Source: Streptomyces sp. CB00316 (GTDB lineage Bacteria; Actinomycetota; Actinomycetes; Streptomycetales; Streptomycetaceae). Taken from it: 64,000 nucleotides of DNA. The position numbers and the translations under genes are program-made. Positions 23,501 to 32,700 of this stretch are shown piece by piece (within the stretch, counting starts at the first letter, position 1; each line of letters opens with the position of its first letter). The DNA lies in contig NZ_LIXI01000005.1 in assembly GCF_001905595.1 (NCBI RefSeq), forward strand, positions 186,001-250,000, written 5' to 3'. The notes beneath the pieces were generated by a model. The model ran no database searches. It was not told the DNA's origin and worked only from the letters and a program-made list of their open reading frames with translations.

Positions 23501-26500
23501 GTGCGGGGCTACGAAAGCCAGGAGAGCCACCGAGCTGAAGACGACCATCTCTCGCGGTTCGAAGCCAAGATGGACCGGCTGAAGACCGACCGGGAGAAGG
23601 CCGTCCAGCACGCCGAGGACCTCGGCTACCAGGTCGAGGTCTTGCGCGCCAAGCTGCACGAGGCGCGGCGCAGTCTGGCGACCCGTCCCGCCTACGACAG
23701 CGCGGACATGGGCTACCAGGCCGAGCAGATGCTGCGGAACGCGCAGATCCAGGCCGAGCAGCTGCGCAGCGACGCCGAGCGCGAGCTGCGCGAGGCCCGG
23801 GCCCAGACACAGCGCATCCTCCAGGAGCACGCCGAGCACCAGGCGCGCCTCCAGGCGGAGTTGCACAACGAGGCCGTCCAGCGCAGGCAGCAGCTCGACC
23901 AGGAGCTGGCCGAGCGCCGGCAGACCGTCGAGTCGCACGTCAACGAGAACGTCGCCTGGGCCGAACAGCTGCGGGCCCGCACCGAGTCGCAGGCCCGCCG
24001 CCTGCTCGACGAGTCCCGCGCCGAGGCCGAGCAGGCGCTGGCCGCCGCACGGGCCGAGGCCGCCCGGGTGGCCGAGGAGACCCGGCAGCGCGTCGGCTCG
24101 GAGGCCGAGAGCGCCAGGGCCGAAGCCGAAGCGATCCTGCTGCGCGCCCGCAAGGACGCCGAGCGGATGCTGGGCGCCGCCTCCGCGCAGGCCCAGGAGG
24201 CCACCAGCCACGCGGAGCAGCTGCGCTCCAGCACCACCGCGGAGACCTCGCAGGCCCGCCAGCAGACGGCCGAGCTGAACCGGGCCGCCGAGCAGCGGAT
24301 CCAGGAGGCCGAGACCCGGCTGCGCGAATCCCGGCTGGAGGCGGAGAGGGTCCTCGCCGAGGCGAAGGACGCGGCCGCCAAGAAGCTGGCCGCATCCGAG
24401 TCGCAGAACGAGCAGCGCACCCGTACGGCGAAGTCGGAGATCGCCCGGCTGGTCGGCGAGGCCACCAAGAGCGCCGAGACGCTCAAGGAGGAGGCCGAGC
24501 AGGCCCTCGTCGACGCCCGGGCCGAGGCCGACCGGCTGGTCGCCGAGGCGGCCGAGAAGGCCCGTACGGCGGCCGCCGAGGACGCCGCGGCCCAGCTCGC
24601 CAAGGCCGCCCGCAGCGCCGAGGAGGTCCTCACCAAGGCCGCCGAGGACGCGCGGTCGACGACGAAGGCAGCGAGCGAGGAGGCCGAGCGGATCCGCCGC
24701 GAGGCGGAGGCCGAGGCCGACCGGCTGCGCGGCGAGGCCGCCGAGCAGGCCGACGAGCTCAAGGGCGCGGCCAAGGACGACACGAAGGAGTACCGGGCCA
24801 AGACGGTCGAGCTCCAGGAGGAGGCCCGCCGGCTGCGCGGCGAGGCCGAGCAGCTGCGCTCCGAGGCGGTCGCCGAGGGCGAGCGCATCCGGGGCGAGGC
24901 CCGCCGCGAGGCGGTCCAGCAGCTGGAGGAGGGCGCCCGTACGGCAGAGGAGCTGCTGACCAAGGCGCGTTCCGACGCGGACGAGCTGCGCACCAAGGCG
25001 AGCGGCGAGAGCGAGCGCATCCGCGCCGAGGCCGCCGAGCGCGCGGCCACTCTGCGCAAGCAGGCCGAGGAGACGCTGGAGCGCACCCGTGCCGAGGCCG
25101 ACAAGCTGCGGGCCGAGGCCGAGGAGCAGGCACAGGCCACCACCGCCGAGGCCGAGCGGGCCGCCGCCGAGCTGCGCGAGGAGACCGAGCGCGCGGTCGC
25201 CGCCCGGCAGGCCGAGGTCGCCGGCGAGCTGAACCGGCTGCACACGGAGGCCGAGAGTCGGCTCGCCGCCGCCGAGGAGGCGCTGGGCGAGGCCCGTACG
25301 GAGGCGGAGCGGATCCGCCGCGAGACGAACGAGGAGGCGGAGCGGCAGCGCGCCGAGGCCGCCGAGCGGCTGCGCGCCCTCACCGAGCAGGCCGAGGCGG
25401 AGGCGGAGCGGCTGCGCGGCGAGGCCGCGGCGGACGCCTCGCAGTCCCGTGCCGAGGGCGAGAACATCGCCGTAAGGCTGCGGAGCGAGGCAGCCGCCGA
25501 GGCCGAGCGGCTCAAGACGGAGGCGCAGGAGACCGCCGACCGGGTGCGCGCGGAGGCGGCCGCGGCCGCCGAGCGGGTCGGCGCCGAGGCGGCCGAGGCG
25601 CTGGACGCCGCCCAGGAGGAGGCCACGCGCCGTCGCCGGGAGGCCGAAAAGATCCTCGGCGCGGCCCGTAGCGAGGCCGGCCAGGAGCGCGAGCGGGCCC
25701 GCGAGCAGAGCGAGGAGCTGCTGGCCTCCGCCCGTAAGCGGGTGGAGGAGGCGCAGGCCGAGGCGCAGCGGCTGGTCGAGGAGGCGGACGCCAGGGCGAC
25801 CGAGCTGGTCTCGGCGGCCGAGCAGACCGCCCAGCAGGTGCGGGACTCCGTCGCCGGGCTCCAGGAGCAGGCCGAGGAGGAGATCGCCCGGCTGCGCTCG
25901 ACCGCGGAGCATGTCGCGGAGCGCACCCGTACCGAGGCGCAGGAGGAGGCGGACCGAGTCCGCGCCGACGCGCACGCCGAGCGGGAGCGGGCCTCCGAGG
26001 ACGCCGTACGCCTGCGCCAGGAGGCCAACGAGGAGGCGTCCCGCCTCCGGCGGGAGGCCCACGACGAGACCGAGGGCGCCAAGGCGCTGGCCGAGCGTAC
26101 GGTCTCCGACGCGATCGCCGAGTCCGAGCGGCTGCGCGCGGACACCTCGGAGTACAGCCAGCGGGTGCGTACGGAGGCGTCCGACGCCCTCGCGTCGGCC
26201 GAGCAGGACGCGTCGAAGGCCCGGGCCGAGGCCCGGCAGGACGCCAACCGGATCCGTTCGGAGGCTGCGGCCCAGTCGGACCGGCTCATCGGTGAGTCGA
26301 CGACCGAGAGCGAGCGCATCCGCAACGAGGCCGCCCAGGCGTCCGAGCAGCTCGTCGTCGAGGCGACCACGGAGGCCAACCGGCGCCGCAAGGAGGCCAC
26401 CGAGCAGGCCGACCGGCTGCTGGCCGAGGCGGGCGAGGAGGCCGAGCGGCTGCGTACCGAGGCGGCCGAGCGGCTCGGCTCCGCGCAGGAGCACGCCGCC

Positions 26501-27394
26501 CGCACCCGCGAGGAGGCCGAACGGCTGCGCGCGGACGCGGAGTCGGCGGCGGAGGAGCTGCGCTCGGAGGCTCGCAGCGAGGCGGACCGGGTGCTGGACG
26601 AGGCGCGCGAGGCCGCGGCCAAGCGCCGGGCGGACGCGGCGGAGCAGGCGGACCAGCTCATCAACAAGGCCCGCGAGGAGGCGCTGCGTACGGCCACCGA
26701 GGCCGAGACGCAGGCCGACACGATGGTCGGCGCGGCCCGCAAGGAGGCCCAGCGGATCACCTCCGAGGCCACGGTCGAGGGCAACACCCTCGTGGAGCGC
26801 TCCCGTACCGACGCCGACGAGCTGCTGGTCGGCGCCCGGCGCGACGCGACCCAGATCCGGGAGCGGGCCGAGGAGCTGCGGGCCCGGCTGGAGAGCGAGA
26901 TCGAGGAGCTCCACGAGCGGGCCCGCCGGGAGACGTCCGAGCAGATGAAGACCGCCGGTGAGCGCGTCGACAACCTGATGAAGGCGGCGACCGAGCAGCG
27001 CGACGAGGCCGAGGCGAAGGCCAAGGAGCTGCTGGCGGAGGCCAATTCGGAGGCGAGCAAGGTCCGGATCGCCGCGGTGAAGCGGGCCGAGTCGCTGCTG
27101 AAGGAGGCCGAGACCAAGAAGGCCGGGCTGATCCGCGAGGCGGAGAAGCTGCGGGCCGACGCGGCGGCCGAGGCGGAGAAGACGGTCGCCGAGGGCAAGC
27201 GGGAGCTGGATGTCCTGGTGCGCAGGCGCAAGGACATCAATACGGAGATCTCCCGTGTCCAGGACGTGCTGGAGGCGTTGGAGTCTTTCGAGACTCCGGG
27301 CGGTGGCGCGAAACCGGTGCCCGGTCCGTCGGGAGGCGGCAAGGCTCCCGCTGCGGCGGGCACGCGCTCGGGGGGCAAGTCCTCGGAGAGGTAG
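23501..27394 (+). CDS. scy: Polarity scaffold protein Scy
   Basis: A 1297-residue, almost entirely coiled-coil protein that scaffolds the tip-organising centre (polarisome) with DivIVA and FilP. The start is GTG 23501; the N-terminus MRGYESQESHRAEDDHLSRF fits the family, followed by LGYQVEVLRAKLHEARRSLA, which resembles the DivIVA-like N-terminal heptad segment. From about residue 60 on it is a long series of degenerate repeats of about 51 residues rich in Ala, Glu, Arg and Leu (EAERLRAEAAERA-like), the unusual hendecad pattern known for Scy. The end is EALESFETPGGGAKPVPG and a Gly/Ser tail. The DNA is repetitive too, so both antisense frames are open over most of the gene. Confidence 0.95.
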   Translation: MRGYESQESHRAEDDHLSRFEAKMDRLKTDREKAVQHAEDLGYQVEVLRAKLHEARRSLATRPAYDSADMGYQAEQMLRNAQIQAEQLRSDAERELREARAQTQRILQEHAEHQARLQAELHNEAVQRRQQLDQELAERRQTVESHVNENVAWAEQLRARTESQARRLLDESRAEAEQALAAARAEAARVAEETRQRVGSEAESARAEAEAILLRARKDAERMLGAASAQAQEATSHAEQLRSSTTAETSQARQQTAELNRAAEQRIQEAETRLRESRLEAERVLAEAKDAAAKKLAASESQNEQRTRTAKSEIARLVGEATKSAETLKEEAEQALVDARAEADRLVAEAAEKARTAAAEDAAAQLAKAARSAEEVLTKAAEDARSTTKAASEEAERIRREAEAEADRLRGEAAEQADELKGAAKDDTKEYRAKTVELQEEARRLRGEAEQLRSEAVAEGERIRGEARREAVQQLEEGARTAEELLTKARSDADELRTKASGESERIRAEAAERAATLRKQAEETLERTRAEADKLRAEAEEQAQATTAEAERAAAELREETERAVAARQAEVAGELNRLHTEAESRLAAAEEALGEARTEAERIRRETNEEAERQRAEAAERLRALTEQAEAEAERLRGEAAADASQSRAEGENIAVRLRSEAAAEAERLKTEAQETADRVRAEAAAAAERVGAEAAEALDAAQEEATRRRREAEKILGAARSEAGQERERAREQSEELLASARKRVEEAQAEAQRLVEEADARATELVSAAEQTAQQVRDSVAGLQEQAEEEIARLRSTAEHVAERTRTEAQEEADRVRADAHAERERASEDAVRLRQEANEEASRLRREAHDETEGAKALAERTVSDAIAESERLRADTSEYSQRVRTEASDALASAEQDASKARAEARQDANRIRSEAAAQSDRLIGESTTESERIRNEAAQASEQLVVEATTEANRRRKEATEQADRLLAEAGEEAERLRTEAAERLGSAQEHAARTREEAERLRADAESAAEELRSEARSEADRVLDEAREAAAKRRADAAEQADQLINKAREEALRTATEAETQADTMVGAARKEAQRITSEATVEGNTLVERSRTDADELLVGARRDATQIRERAEELRARLESEIEELHERARRETSEQMKTAGERVDNLMKAATEQRDEAEAKAKELLAEANSEASKVRIAAVKRAESLLKEAETKKAGLIREAEKLRADAAAEAEKTVAEGKRELDVLVRRRKDINTEISRVQDVLEALESFETPGGGAKPVPGPSGGGKAPAAAGTRSGGKSSER

Positions 27395-27398
27395 CGGT

Positions 27399-27513
27399 CG
27401 TACGGGGGCGGCGCGGCGGAAAACGTACGGGGGATCGCGGAAGGTGTACGGGGGAGCAGCAGACGTACGGGAGAGAACAGAGCAGGATGTCCGGGACAGC
27501 AGGCGTACGGGGG
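27399..27513 (+). repeat. Five spaced GTACGGGGG units between scy and filP
   Basis: CGTACGGGGG or TGTACGGGGG units start at 27399, 27424, 27445, 27464 (as CGTACGGGAG) and 27504. Spacings are 25, 21, 19 and 40 bases, close to multiples of two helical turns. They lie in the 288-bp scy-filP gap, which has no other gene. GTACGG is a common hexamer in Streptomyces, so the regular spacing is the notable part. Confidence 0.5.
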
Positions 27514-27682
27514 CGCGTGCTTCGTCATGGACATTCAACCCTTCGAGTGGCAAGCACTCCGGGGGTCAGCCACTCAAAAGGGGTGTCATTCTCCAGATCA
27601 AACCGGCATCTGCACGCTGACACGCCGCTATGGCCCCTAGGATTCCCCTATCACCTCACCGGTCTCATTCGACAGGAACCCC

Positions 27683-28621
27683 ATGAGTGACCCTTCCTCC
27701 CCCTTCGGCTTCGAGCTCGTGCGACGTGGTTACGACCGCGGTCAGGTGGACGACCGCATTTCCAAGCTCGTCGCCGACCGTGACAGTGCCCTGGCGCGCA
27801 TCACGTCCCTGGAAAAGCGCATCGAGGAGCTGCACCTCGAAACGCAGAACGCCCAGGCCCAGGTGAACGACGCCGAGCCGTCGTACGCCGGGCTCGGTGC
27901 ACGTGTCGAGAAGATCCTCCGCCTCGCCGAGGAGGAGGCCAAGGACCTGCGTGAGGAGGCCCGCCGCGCCGCCGAGCAGCACCGCGAGCTGGCCGAGTCG
28001 GCCGCCCAGCAGGTGCGCAACGACGCGGAGTCCTTCGCGGCCGAGCGCAAGTCGAAGGCCGAGGACGAGGGCGTCCGCATCGTCGAGAAGGCCCAGGGCG
28101 AGGCGAACACGCTCCGCACCGACGCCCAGAAGGACGCGCAGCAGAAGCGCGAGGAGGCGGACGCCCTCTTCGAGGAGACCCGTGCCAAGGCCGCGCAGGC
28201 CGCCGCCGACTTCGAGACGAACCTCGCCAAGCGGCGCGAGCAGTCGGAGCGCGACCTCGCGTCCCGTCAGGCCAAGGCCGAGAAGCGTCTCGCCGAGATC
28301 GAGCACCGCGCCGAGCAGCTCCGCCTGGAGGCCGAGAAGCTCCGCACGGACGCCGAGCGCCGGGCCCGTCAGACGGTGGAGACCGCGCAGCGCCAGGCCG
28401 AGGACATCGTGGCCGACGCCAACGCCAAGGCCGACCGCATCCGCAGCGAGTCGGAGCGCGAGCTGGCGGCGCTCACCAACCGCCGCGACTCGATCAACGC
28501 GCAGCTGACCAACGTCCGCGAGATGCTGGCCACGCTGACCGGCGCCGCGGTGGCCGCCGCCGGCTCCCCGGTGGACGACGAGCCCGCCCAGCGCGGCGTT
28601 CCGGCCCAGCAGACCCGCTGA
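27683..28621 (+). CDS. filP: Coiled-coil cytoskeletal protein FilP
   Basis: A 312-residue coiled-coil protein with a DivIVA-like N-terminus, FGFELVRRGYDRGQVDDRI, then heptad and hendecad repeats of Ala/Glu/Arg to about residue 280 and a polar tail. FilP forms intermediate-filament-like networks behind hyphal tips and interacts with Scy and DivIVA; it contributes to cell stiffness. It lies immediately downstream of scy in the same orientation, with 288 bp between, so it probably also has its own promoter. Confidence 0.95.
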   Translation: MSDPSSPFGFELVRRGYDRGQVDDRISKLVADRDSALARITSLEKRIEELHLETQNAQAQVNDAEPSYAGLGARVEKILRLAEEEAKDLREEARRAAEQHRELAESAAQQVRNDAESFAAERKSKAEDEGVRIVEKAQGEANTLRTDAQKDAQQKREEADALFEETRAKAAQAAADFETNLAKRREQSERDLASRQAKAEKRLAEIEHRAEQLRLEAEKLRTDAERRARQTVETAQRQAEDIVADANAKADRIRSESERELAALTNRRDSINAQLTNVREMLATLTGAAVAAAGSPVDDEPAQRGVPAQQTR

Positions 28622-28691
28622 CCTACCCCGGAACGGCTCCTTCCGCACGCCCGGTTCCGCCTTTGTGGTGGCGCCGGGCGCGCGGCCGTTC

Positions 28692-28697
28692 TAGCGT
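28692..28697 (+). promoter_or_regulatory. -10 hexamer TAGCGT for a leaderless ABC operon
   Basis: TAGCGT ends six bases before the ATG of the first ABC ATPase, with no ribosome site between, suggesting a leaderless transcript. Confidence 0.5.
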
Positions 28698-28703
28698 GTG
28701 CGC

Positions 28704-29714
28704 ATGATCGAGCTCGAAGGACTGACCAAACGATTCGGCAGCAAGGTTGCCGTCGACCATCTGACGTGCCAGGTCAGACCGGGCATGGTGACCGGTTTTC
28801 TGGGCCCCAACGGGGCGGGCAAATCCACCACCATGCGCATGATGCTCGATCTGGACAACCCGACCAGCGGTACGGTGCGCATCGACGGCAAGCACTACCA
28901 CGAACTGCAGGAACCGCTGAAGTACATCGGGGCGTTGCTCGACGCCAAGTCGATGCACGGCGGCCGCAGCGCGTACAACAACCTGCTCTGTCTGGCGCAG
29001 AGCAACCGCATCCCGAGCAGCCGGGTCGACGAGGTGCTCGACACCGTCGGTCTGAGCGCGGTGGCGAAGAAGAAGTCCAAGGGCTTCTCCCTCGGCATGG
29101 GCCAGCGCCTCGGGATCGCCTCCGCGCTGCTGGGCGACCCCGAGATCCTGATGTTCGACGAACCGGTCAACGGCCTGGACCCCGAGGGGATCCACTGGAT
29201 CCGCAACCTGATGAAGGCGCTCGCCGCCGAGGGCCGGACCATCTTCGTCTCGTCCCACCTGATGAGTGAAATGGCGCTGACCGCCGACCATTTGATCGTG
29301 ATCGGCCAGGGCAAGCTGCTCGCCGACACCTCGATGGCGGACTTCATCCACGAGAACTCCCGCAGTTACGTACGGCTGCGCTCGCCGCAGCAGGAGCGGC
29401 TGCGGGACGTGCTGCACCAGGAGGGCTTCACCGCAGTCGAGGCGGACGGCGGCACCCTGGAGATCGACGGCGCCACGACCGAGGAGCTCGGTGAGCTGGC
29501 GGCCCGCCACCAGGTCGTGCTGCACGAGCTGAGCTCGCAGCGGGCCTCCCTGGAGGAGGCGTTCATGCAGATGACCGCCGGCTCCGTGGAGTACCACGCC
29601 CACTCCGGACCGGGCGGCGCCGAACCTCCGCCGACGGTGGGGGCGGGCTGGCAGCAGCCGGGCGGCACCACCGCACCCGGCTCCATCGACGGCACCGAGA
29701 ACAAGGGGGCGTGA
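28704..29714 (+). CDS. ABC transporter ATP-binding protein (system 1)
   Basis: A 336-residue ATPase of the daunorubicin-resistance/ABC-2 exporter type. Walker A is GPNGAGKST, the signature is FSLGMGQRLGIAS, Walker B is ILMFDEPVNGLDP and the switch His is in VSSHLMSEM. The C-terminus is a Gly/Pro-rich cytosolic tail. The ATG at 28704 is chosen because it follows a -10-like TAGCGT by six bases; a GTG at 28698 is also in frame. It overlaps the permease gene by four bases (GTGA). The second system at 30662 is a close paralogue. Substrate unknown. Confidence 0.88.
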   Translation: MIELEGLTKRFGSKVAVDHLTCQVRPGMVTGFLGPNGAGKSTTMRMMLDLDNPTSGTVRIDGKHYHELQEPLKYIGALLDAKSMHGGRSAYNNLLCLAQSNRIPSSRVDEVLDTVGLSAVAKKKSKGFSLGMGQRLGIASALLGDPEILMFDEPVNGLDPEGIHWIRNLMKALAAEGRTIFVSSHLMSEMALTADHLIVIGQGKLLADTSMADFIHENSRSYVRLRSPQQERLRDVLHQEGFTAVEADGGTLEIDGATTEELGELAARHQVVLHELSSQRASLEEAFMQMTAGSVEYHAHSGPGGAEPPPTVGAGWQQPGGTTAPGSIDGTENKGA

Positions 29715-30499
29715 CGACGATGGCTTCGGTACCCGCGGTCCTCAACTCCGAGTGGACCAAGATCCGCACGGTCTCCTCCACCACCTGGACGCTCATCTGC
29801 GCGTTCGCCGTCACGGTCGCCATGAGCGCGGCCCTGTGCGCCCTGCTGAACGCGACGTTCGACGACCTCTCCGAGGCCGAGCAGGTCACCTTCGACCCGA
29901 CCCTCGTCAGCTTCTCCGGTACGGTCCTGGGCCAGCTCGCCATGGTCGTGTTCGGGGTGCTCGTGGTCGGTACGGAGTACAGCTCCGGCATGATCCGCAC
30001 CTCGCTGGCGGCCGTGCCGCAGCGCGGGACGCTCCTCTTCAGCAAGATCACCGTGGCCGGGGTGCTGGCCCTCGTGGTCGGCCTGCTGACGAGCTTCGTC
30101 TCGTTCTTCCTCGGCCAGGCCCTGCTGGGCGACCGGGGCACCGACCTCGGCGCGGACAACGTGCTCCGCGCGGTCGTCGGCGCCGGTCTCTACATGGGGC
30201 TGATCGCGATCTTCTCCATGGGCGTCACCGCGATGCTGCGCAGCTCCATGCTGTCGCTGGGCATCCTGGTGCCGTTCTTCTTCCTGATCTCGCAGATCCT
30301 GATCGCGGTGCCGTACGCCAAGGACGTCGCCCGGTACTTCCCCGACCAGGCCGGGTCGAAGATCATGCAGGTCGTTCCGGAGGCGATGGGCAGCGATCCG
30401 TCGCCGTACGGGCCGTGGGCCGGTCTGGGGATCATGGTCGCCTGGGTGGTGGCGGCGGTGCTCGGCGGCTACCTGGTCCTGAAGAAGCGGGACGCGTAG
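29711..30499 (+). CDS. ABC-2 type permease (system 1)
   Basis: A 262-residue membrane protein with the usual N-terminal cue LNSEWTKIRTVSSTTWTL and six predicted helices. GTEYSSGMIRTSLAAVPQR is the conserved cytoplasmic loop between helices 2 and 3. The GTG at 29711 overlaps the stop of the ATPase gene. It is the channel-forming half of the exporter. Confidence 0.88.
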   Translation: MTTMASVPAVLNSEWTKIRTVSSTTWTLICAFAVTVAMSAALCALLNATFDDLSEAEQVTFDPTLVSFSGTVLGQLAMVVFGVLVVGTEYSSGMIRTSLAAVPQRGTLLFSKITVAGVLALVVGLLTSFVSFFLGQALLGDRGTDLGADNVLRAVVGAGLYMGLIAIFSMGVTAMLRSSMLSLGILVPFFFLISQILIAVPYAKDVARYFPDQAGSKIMQVVPEAMGSDPSPYGPWAGLGIMVAWVVAAVLGGYLVLKKRDA

Positions 30500-30661
30500 C
30501 GGCGCCGGGAAGCGGCCCCCGGTCCGCGTGACGGCCCGCTCGCAGGCTGTGCGGAACTTGGCCGGAACCGTCAAGGCCTGGTTATCCTCCTAACTCTTAC
30601 GGGGGTGTGCGGCCAGGTGGCCCGAGCCCCGAACGACAGAGTGAGTCGATGGGGCTGGAGA

Positions 30662-31837
30662 ATGATCGAGGCAGTCGGCCTGACCAAGCGCTACGGCGCG
30701 AAGACGGCCGTGGACGACCTTTCCTTCCAGGTGCGGCCGGGGGCCGTCACCGGCTTCCTCGGTCCGAACGGGTCGGGCAAGTCCACGACCATGCGGATGA
30801 TCCTCGGTCTGGACCGGCCGACGGCGGGATACGTCACGATCGGCGGGCACCCCTACCGGAGCCTGCCGAACGCACCGCGCCAGGTGGGCGCGCTGCTGGA
30901 CGCCAAGGCGGTGCACGGCGGGCGGACCGCCCGCACCCACCTGCTGTCGCTGGCGCAGCTGGCCGGGATCCCGGCCCGGCGGGTGGACGAGGTGCTGGGC
31001 GTCGTCGGGCTCCAGGACGTGGCCAAGCGCCGCTCCAGCGGCTTCTCGCTCGGCATGGGGCAGCGGCTCGGGATCGCCGCGGCCCTGCTCGGCGACCCGC
31101 AGGTGCTGCTCTTCGACGAGCCGGTCAACGGTCTCGACCCCGAAGGCATCCACTGGGTCCGCAATCTGATGAAGACGCTGGCGGCCGAGGGCCGCACGGT
31201 CTTCGTCTCGTCCCACCTCATGAGCGAGATGGCCCTCACCGCCGACCATCTGATCGTGATCGGGCGCGGCCGGCTGCTCTCCGACATGAGCGTCACCGAC
31301 TTCATCTCGGCGAACTCCGCCGACTTCGCCCGGGTCCGGGTCCCCGAGAACGCCCCCCAGGAGCGGGAGAAGCTGACGTCCTCGCTCATCGAGGCGGGCG
31401 GCAGCGTGATGTCCGAGCCGGACGGCGCCCTGCGCGTCACCGGCCTCCCGCTCCCGAGGATCAGCGACCTGGCCCACGGGGCCGACGTACGGCTCTGGGA
31501 ACTGTCGCCGCACCGGGCCTCGCTGGAGGAGGCGTACATGCGGATGACGCAGGGCGTCGTGGACTACCGCTCGACGGACGACGCCAAGGCCGGGCTCCTG
31601 GAGCCCCCGCAGGGGCCGTACGGGTCCTACGGGGACGTTCAGGGCGGTTACGGGGCCGGGCCGGGCTACGGGCAGCCCCAGTCGGCGGAGGTGCCCCAGC
31701 AGAGCTGGTACGCCCCGCCCCCGCCCGGACAGAACCCGTACGCCACCCCCGGCCCGGCCGCCGCGCCGAGCCCGGCCGCCCCCGAACCCTCCCCCGCCGA
31801 CGCGGCCGGGACGAAGACCAGCGAGGACCCCCGATGA
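30662..31837 (+). CDS. ABC transporter ATP-binding protein (system 2)
   Basis: A 391-residue ATPase closely related to the one at 28704. It has GPNGSGKST, FSLGMGQRLGIAA and LLFDEPVNGLDP, then a long Gly/Pro/Tyr/Gln-rich tail (GPYGSYGDVQGGYG and similar) of about 80 residues that the first copy lacks. The ATG at 30662 follows GGGGCTGGAGA closely; other in-frame starts have no better site. It ends in an ATGA overlap with its permease. Its tail could be a docking or scaffold segment. Confidence 0.88.
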   Translation: MIEAVGLTKRYGAKTAVDDLSFQVRPGAVTGFLGPNGSGKSTTMRMILGLDRPTAGYVTIGGHPYRSLPNAPRQVGALLDAKAVHGGRTARTHLLSLAQLAGIPARRVDEVLGVVGLQDVAKRRSSGFSLGMGQRLGIAAALLGDPQVLLFDEPVNGLDPEGIHWVRNLMKTLAAEGRTVFVSSHLMSEMALTADHLIVIGRGRLLSDMSVTDFISANSADFARVRVPENAPQEREKLTSSLIEAGGSVMSEPDGALRVTGLPLPRISDLAHGADVRLWELSPHRASLEEAYMRMTQGVVDYRSTDDAKAGLLEPPQGPYGSYGDVQGGYGAGPGYGQPQSAEVPQQSWYAPPPPGQNPYATPGPAAAPSPAAPEPSPADAAGTKTSEDPR

Positions 31838-32685
31838 CGACGCCGGCCGCCCCGCAGGCCCACGAGCAGCCGCAGCCGCCGCACGGCCTGCTGGGGTCCT
31901 ACGAGTCGCCCATCCCGATCCGCCGCGCCACGCTCGGCGACGCGATCGCCTCGGAGTGGACGAAGATCCGCTCCGTCCGCTCCACGCTGTGGACCCTGGG
32001 CGTGATGATCGTGCTGATGGTCGCGATCGGGTTGGTGTCCGCGCTGCTGATCGCCGCCGCCGACACCGACATGGACGGCGAGCCGGTCGTGGCCCTCGGC
32101 TTCTTCGGGGTGCTCCTGGGCTCGATCTGTGTGATCACCCTCGGCGTGCTGACCATCGGCTCCGAGTACAGCACCGGCATGATCCGTACGACGCTGACGG
32201 CCTGTCCGAGCCGGGCCCGGGTGCTCACGGCGAAGGCGATCGTCTTCTTCCTGCTCGCGTTCACCATCACCACGGTGACCGCCACGGTCGTCGCGGTGTT
32301 GCAGACGGCGATCCTGGGCGCCAGGGTCGACTCCGGCTCCGTGTGGCTGCGCGCCACCGTCGGGGTCGGGCTCTACATCGCGGCCCTCGGCCTGGTGTCG
32401 CTGGCGGTCGGCGCGATCATCCGGCATTCGGCGGGCGCCATCACGGTGATGATCGCCGTGGTGCTGCTGCCGCTGGTCCTCGCGCTGTTCATGTTCACCG
32501 ACAGCCTGCGCGGACTGCAGCGCTTCCTCTTCGAGTACTCGATCCCCAACCAGCTCGGCGCGCTCTACGGCTCGACGGTCACCGAGACCGGCCCGTCCGG
32601 CTGGGAGCCGCTGCTGCTGATGCTGGGCGTCGCGGCCGTGGCCCTGGGCGGCGCCTACCTGGCGCTGGACCGGCGCGACGTCTGA
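31834..32685 (+). CDS. ABC-2 type permease (system 2)
   Basis: A 283-residue permease starting within the upstream stop codon. The N-terminus is a polar 45-residue extension (AHEQPQPPHGLLG), followed by IASEWTKIRSVRSTLWTL and six helices, with GSEYSTGMIRTTLTACPSR as the conserved loop. Paralogous to the permease at 29711. Confidence 0.88.
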   Translation: MTTPAAPQAHEQPQPPHGLLGSYESPIPIRRATLGDAIASEWTKIRSVRSTLWTLGVMIVLMVAIGLVSALLIAAADTDMDGEPVVALGFFGVLLGSICVITLGVLTIGSEYSTGMIRTTLTACPSRARVLTAKAIVFFLLAFTITTVTATVVAVLQTAILGARVDSGSVWLRATVGVGLYIAALGLVSLAVGAIIRHSAGAITVMIAVVLLPLVLALFMFTDSLRGLQRFLFEYSIPNQLGALYGSTVTETGPSGWEPLLLMLGVAAVALGGAYLALDRRDV

Positions 32686-32700
32686 GGTGGCGCGGGCCAC

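Noticed and set aside
23713..27534. A 1273-codon Ser/Ala/Arg-rich open frame on the minus strand
   Set aside because: Second antisense frame of scy with Ser/Ala/Arg bias typical of shadow frames in high-GC DNA.
22892..27553. A 1553-codon open frame on the minus strand, Gly/Leu/Arg-rich
   Set aside because: It is the antisense shadow of scy. The repetitive codons GAG/GCC/CGG read as Leu/Gly/Arg on the other strand, and no domain or ribosome site is present.
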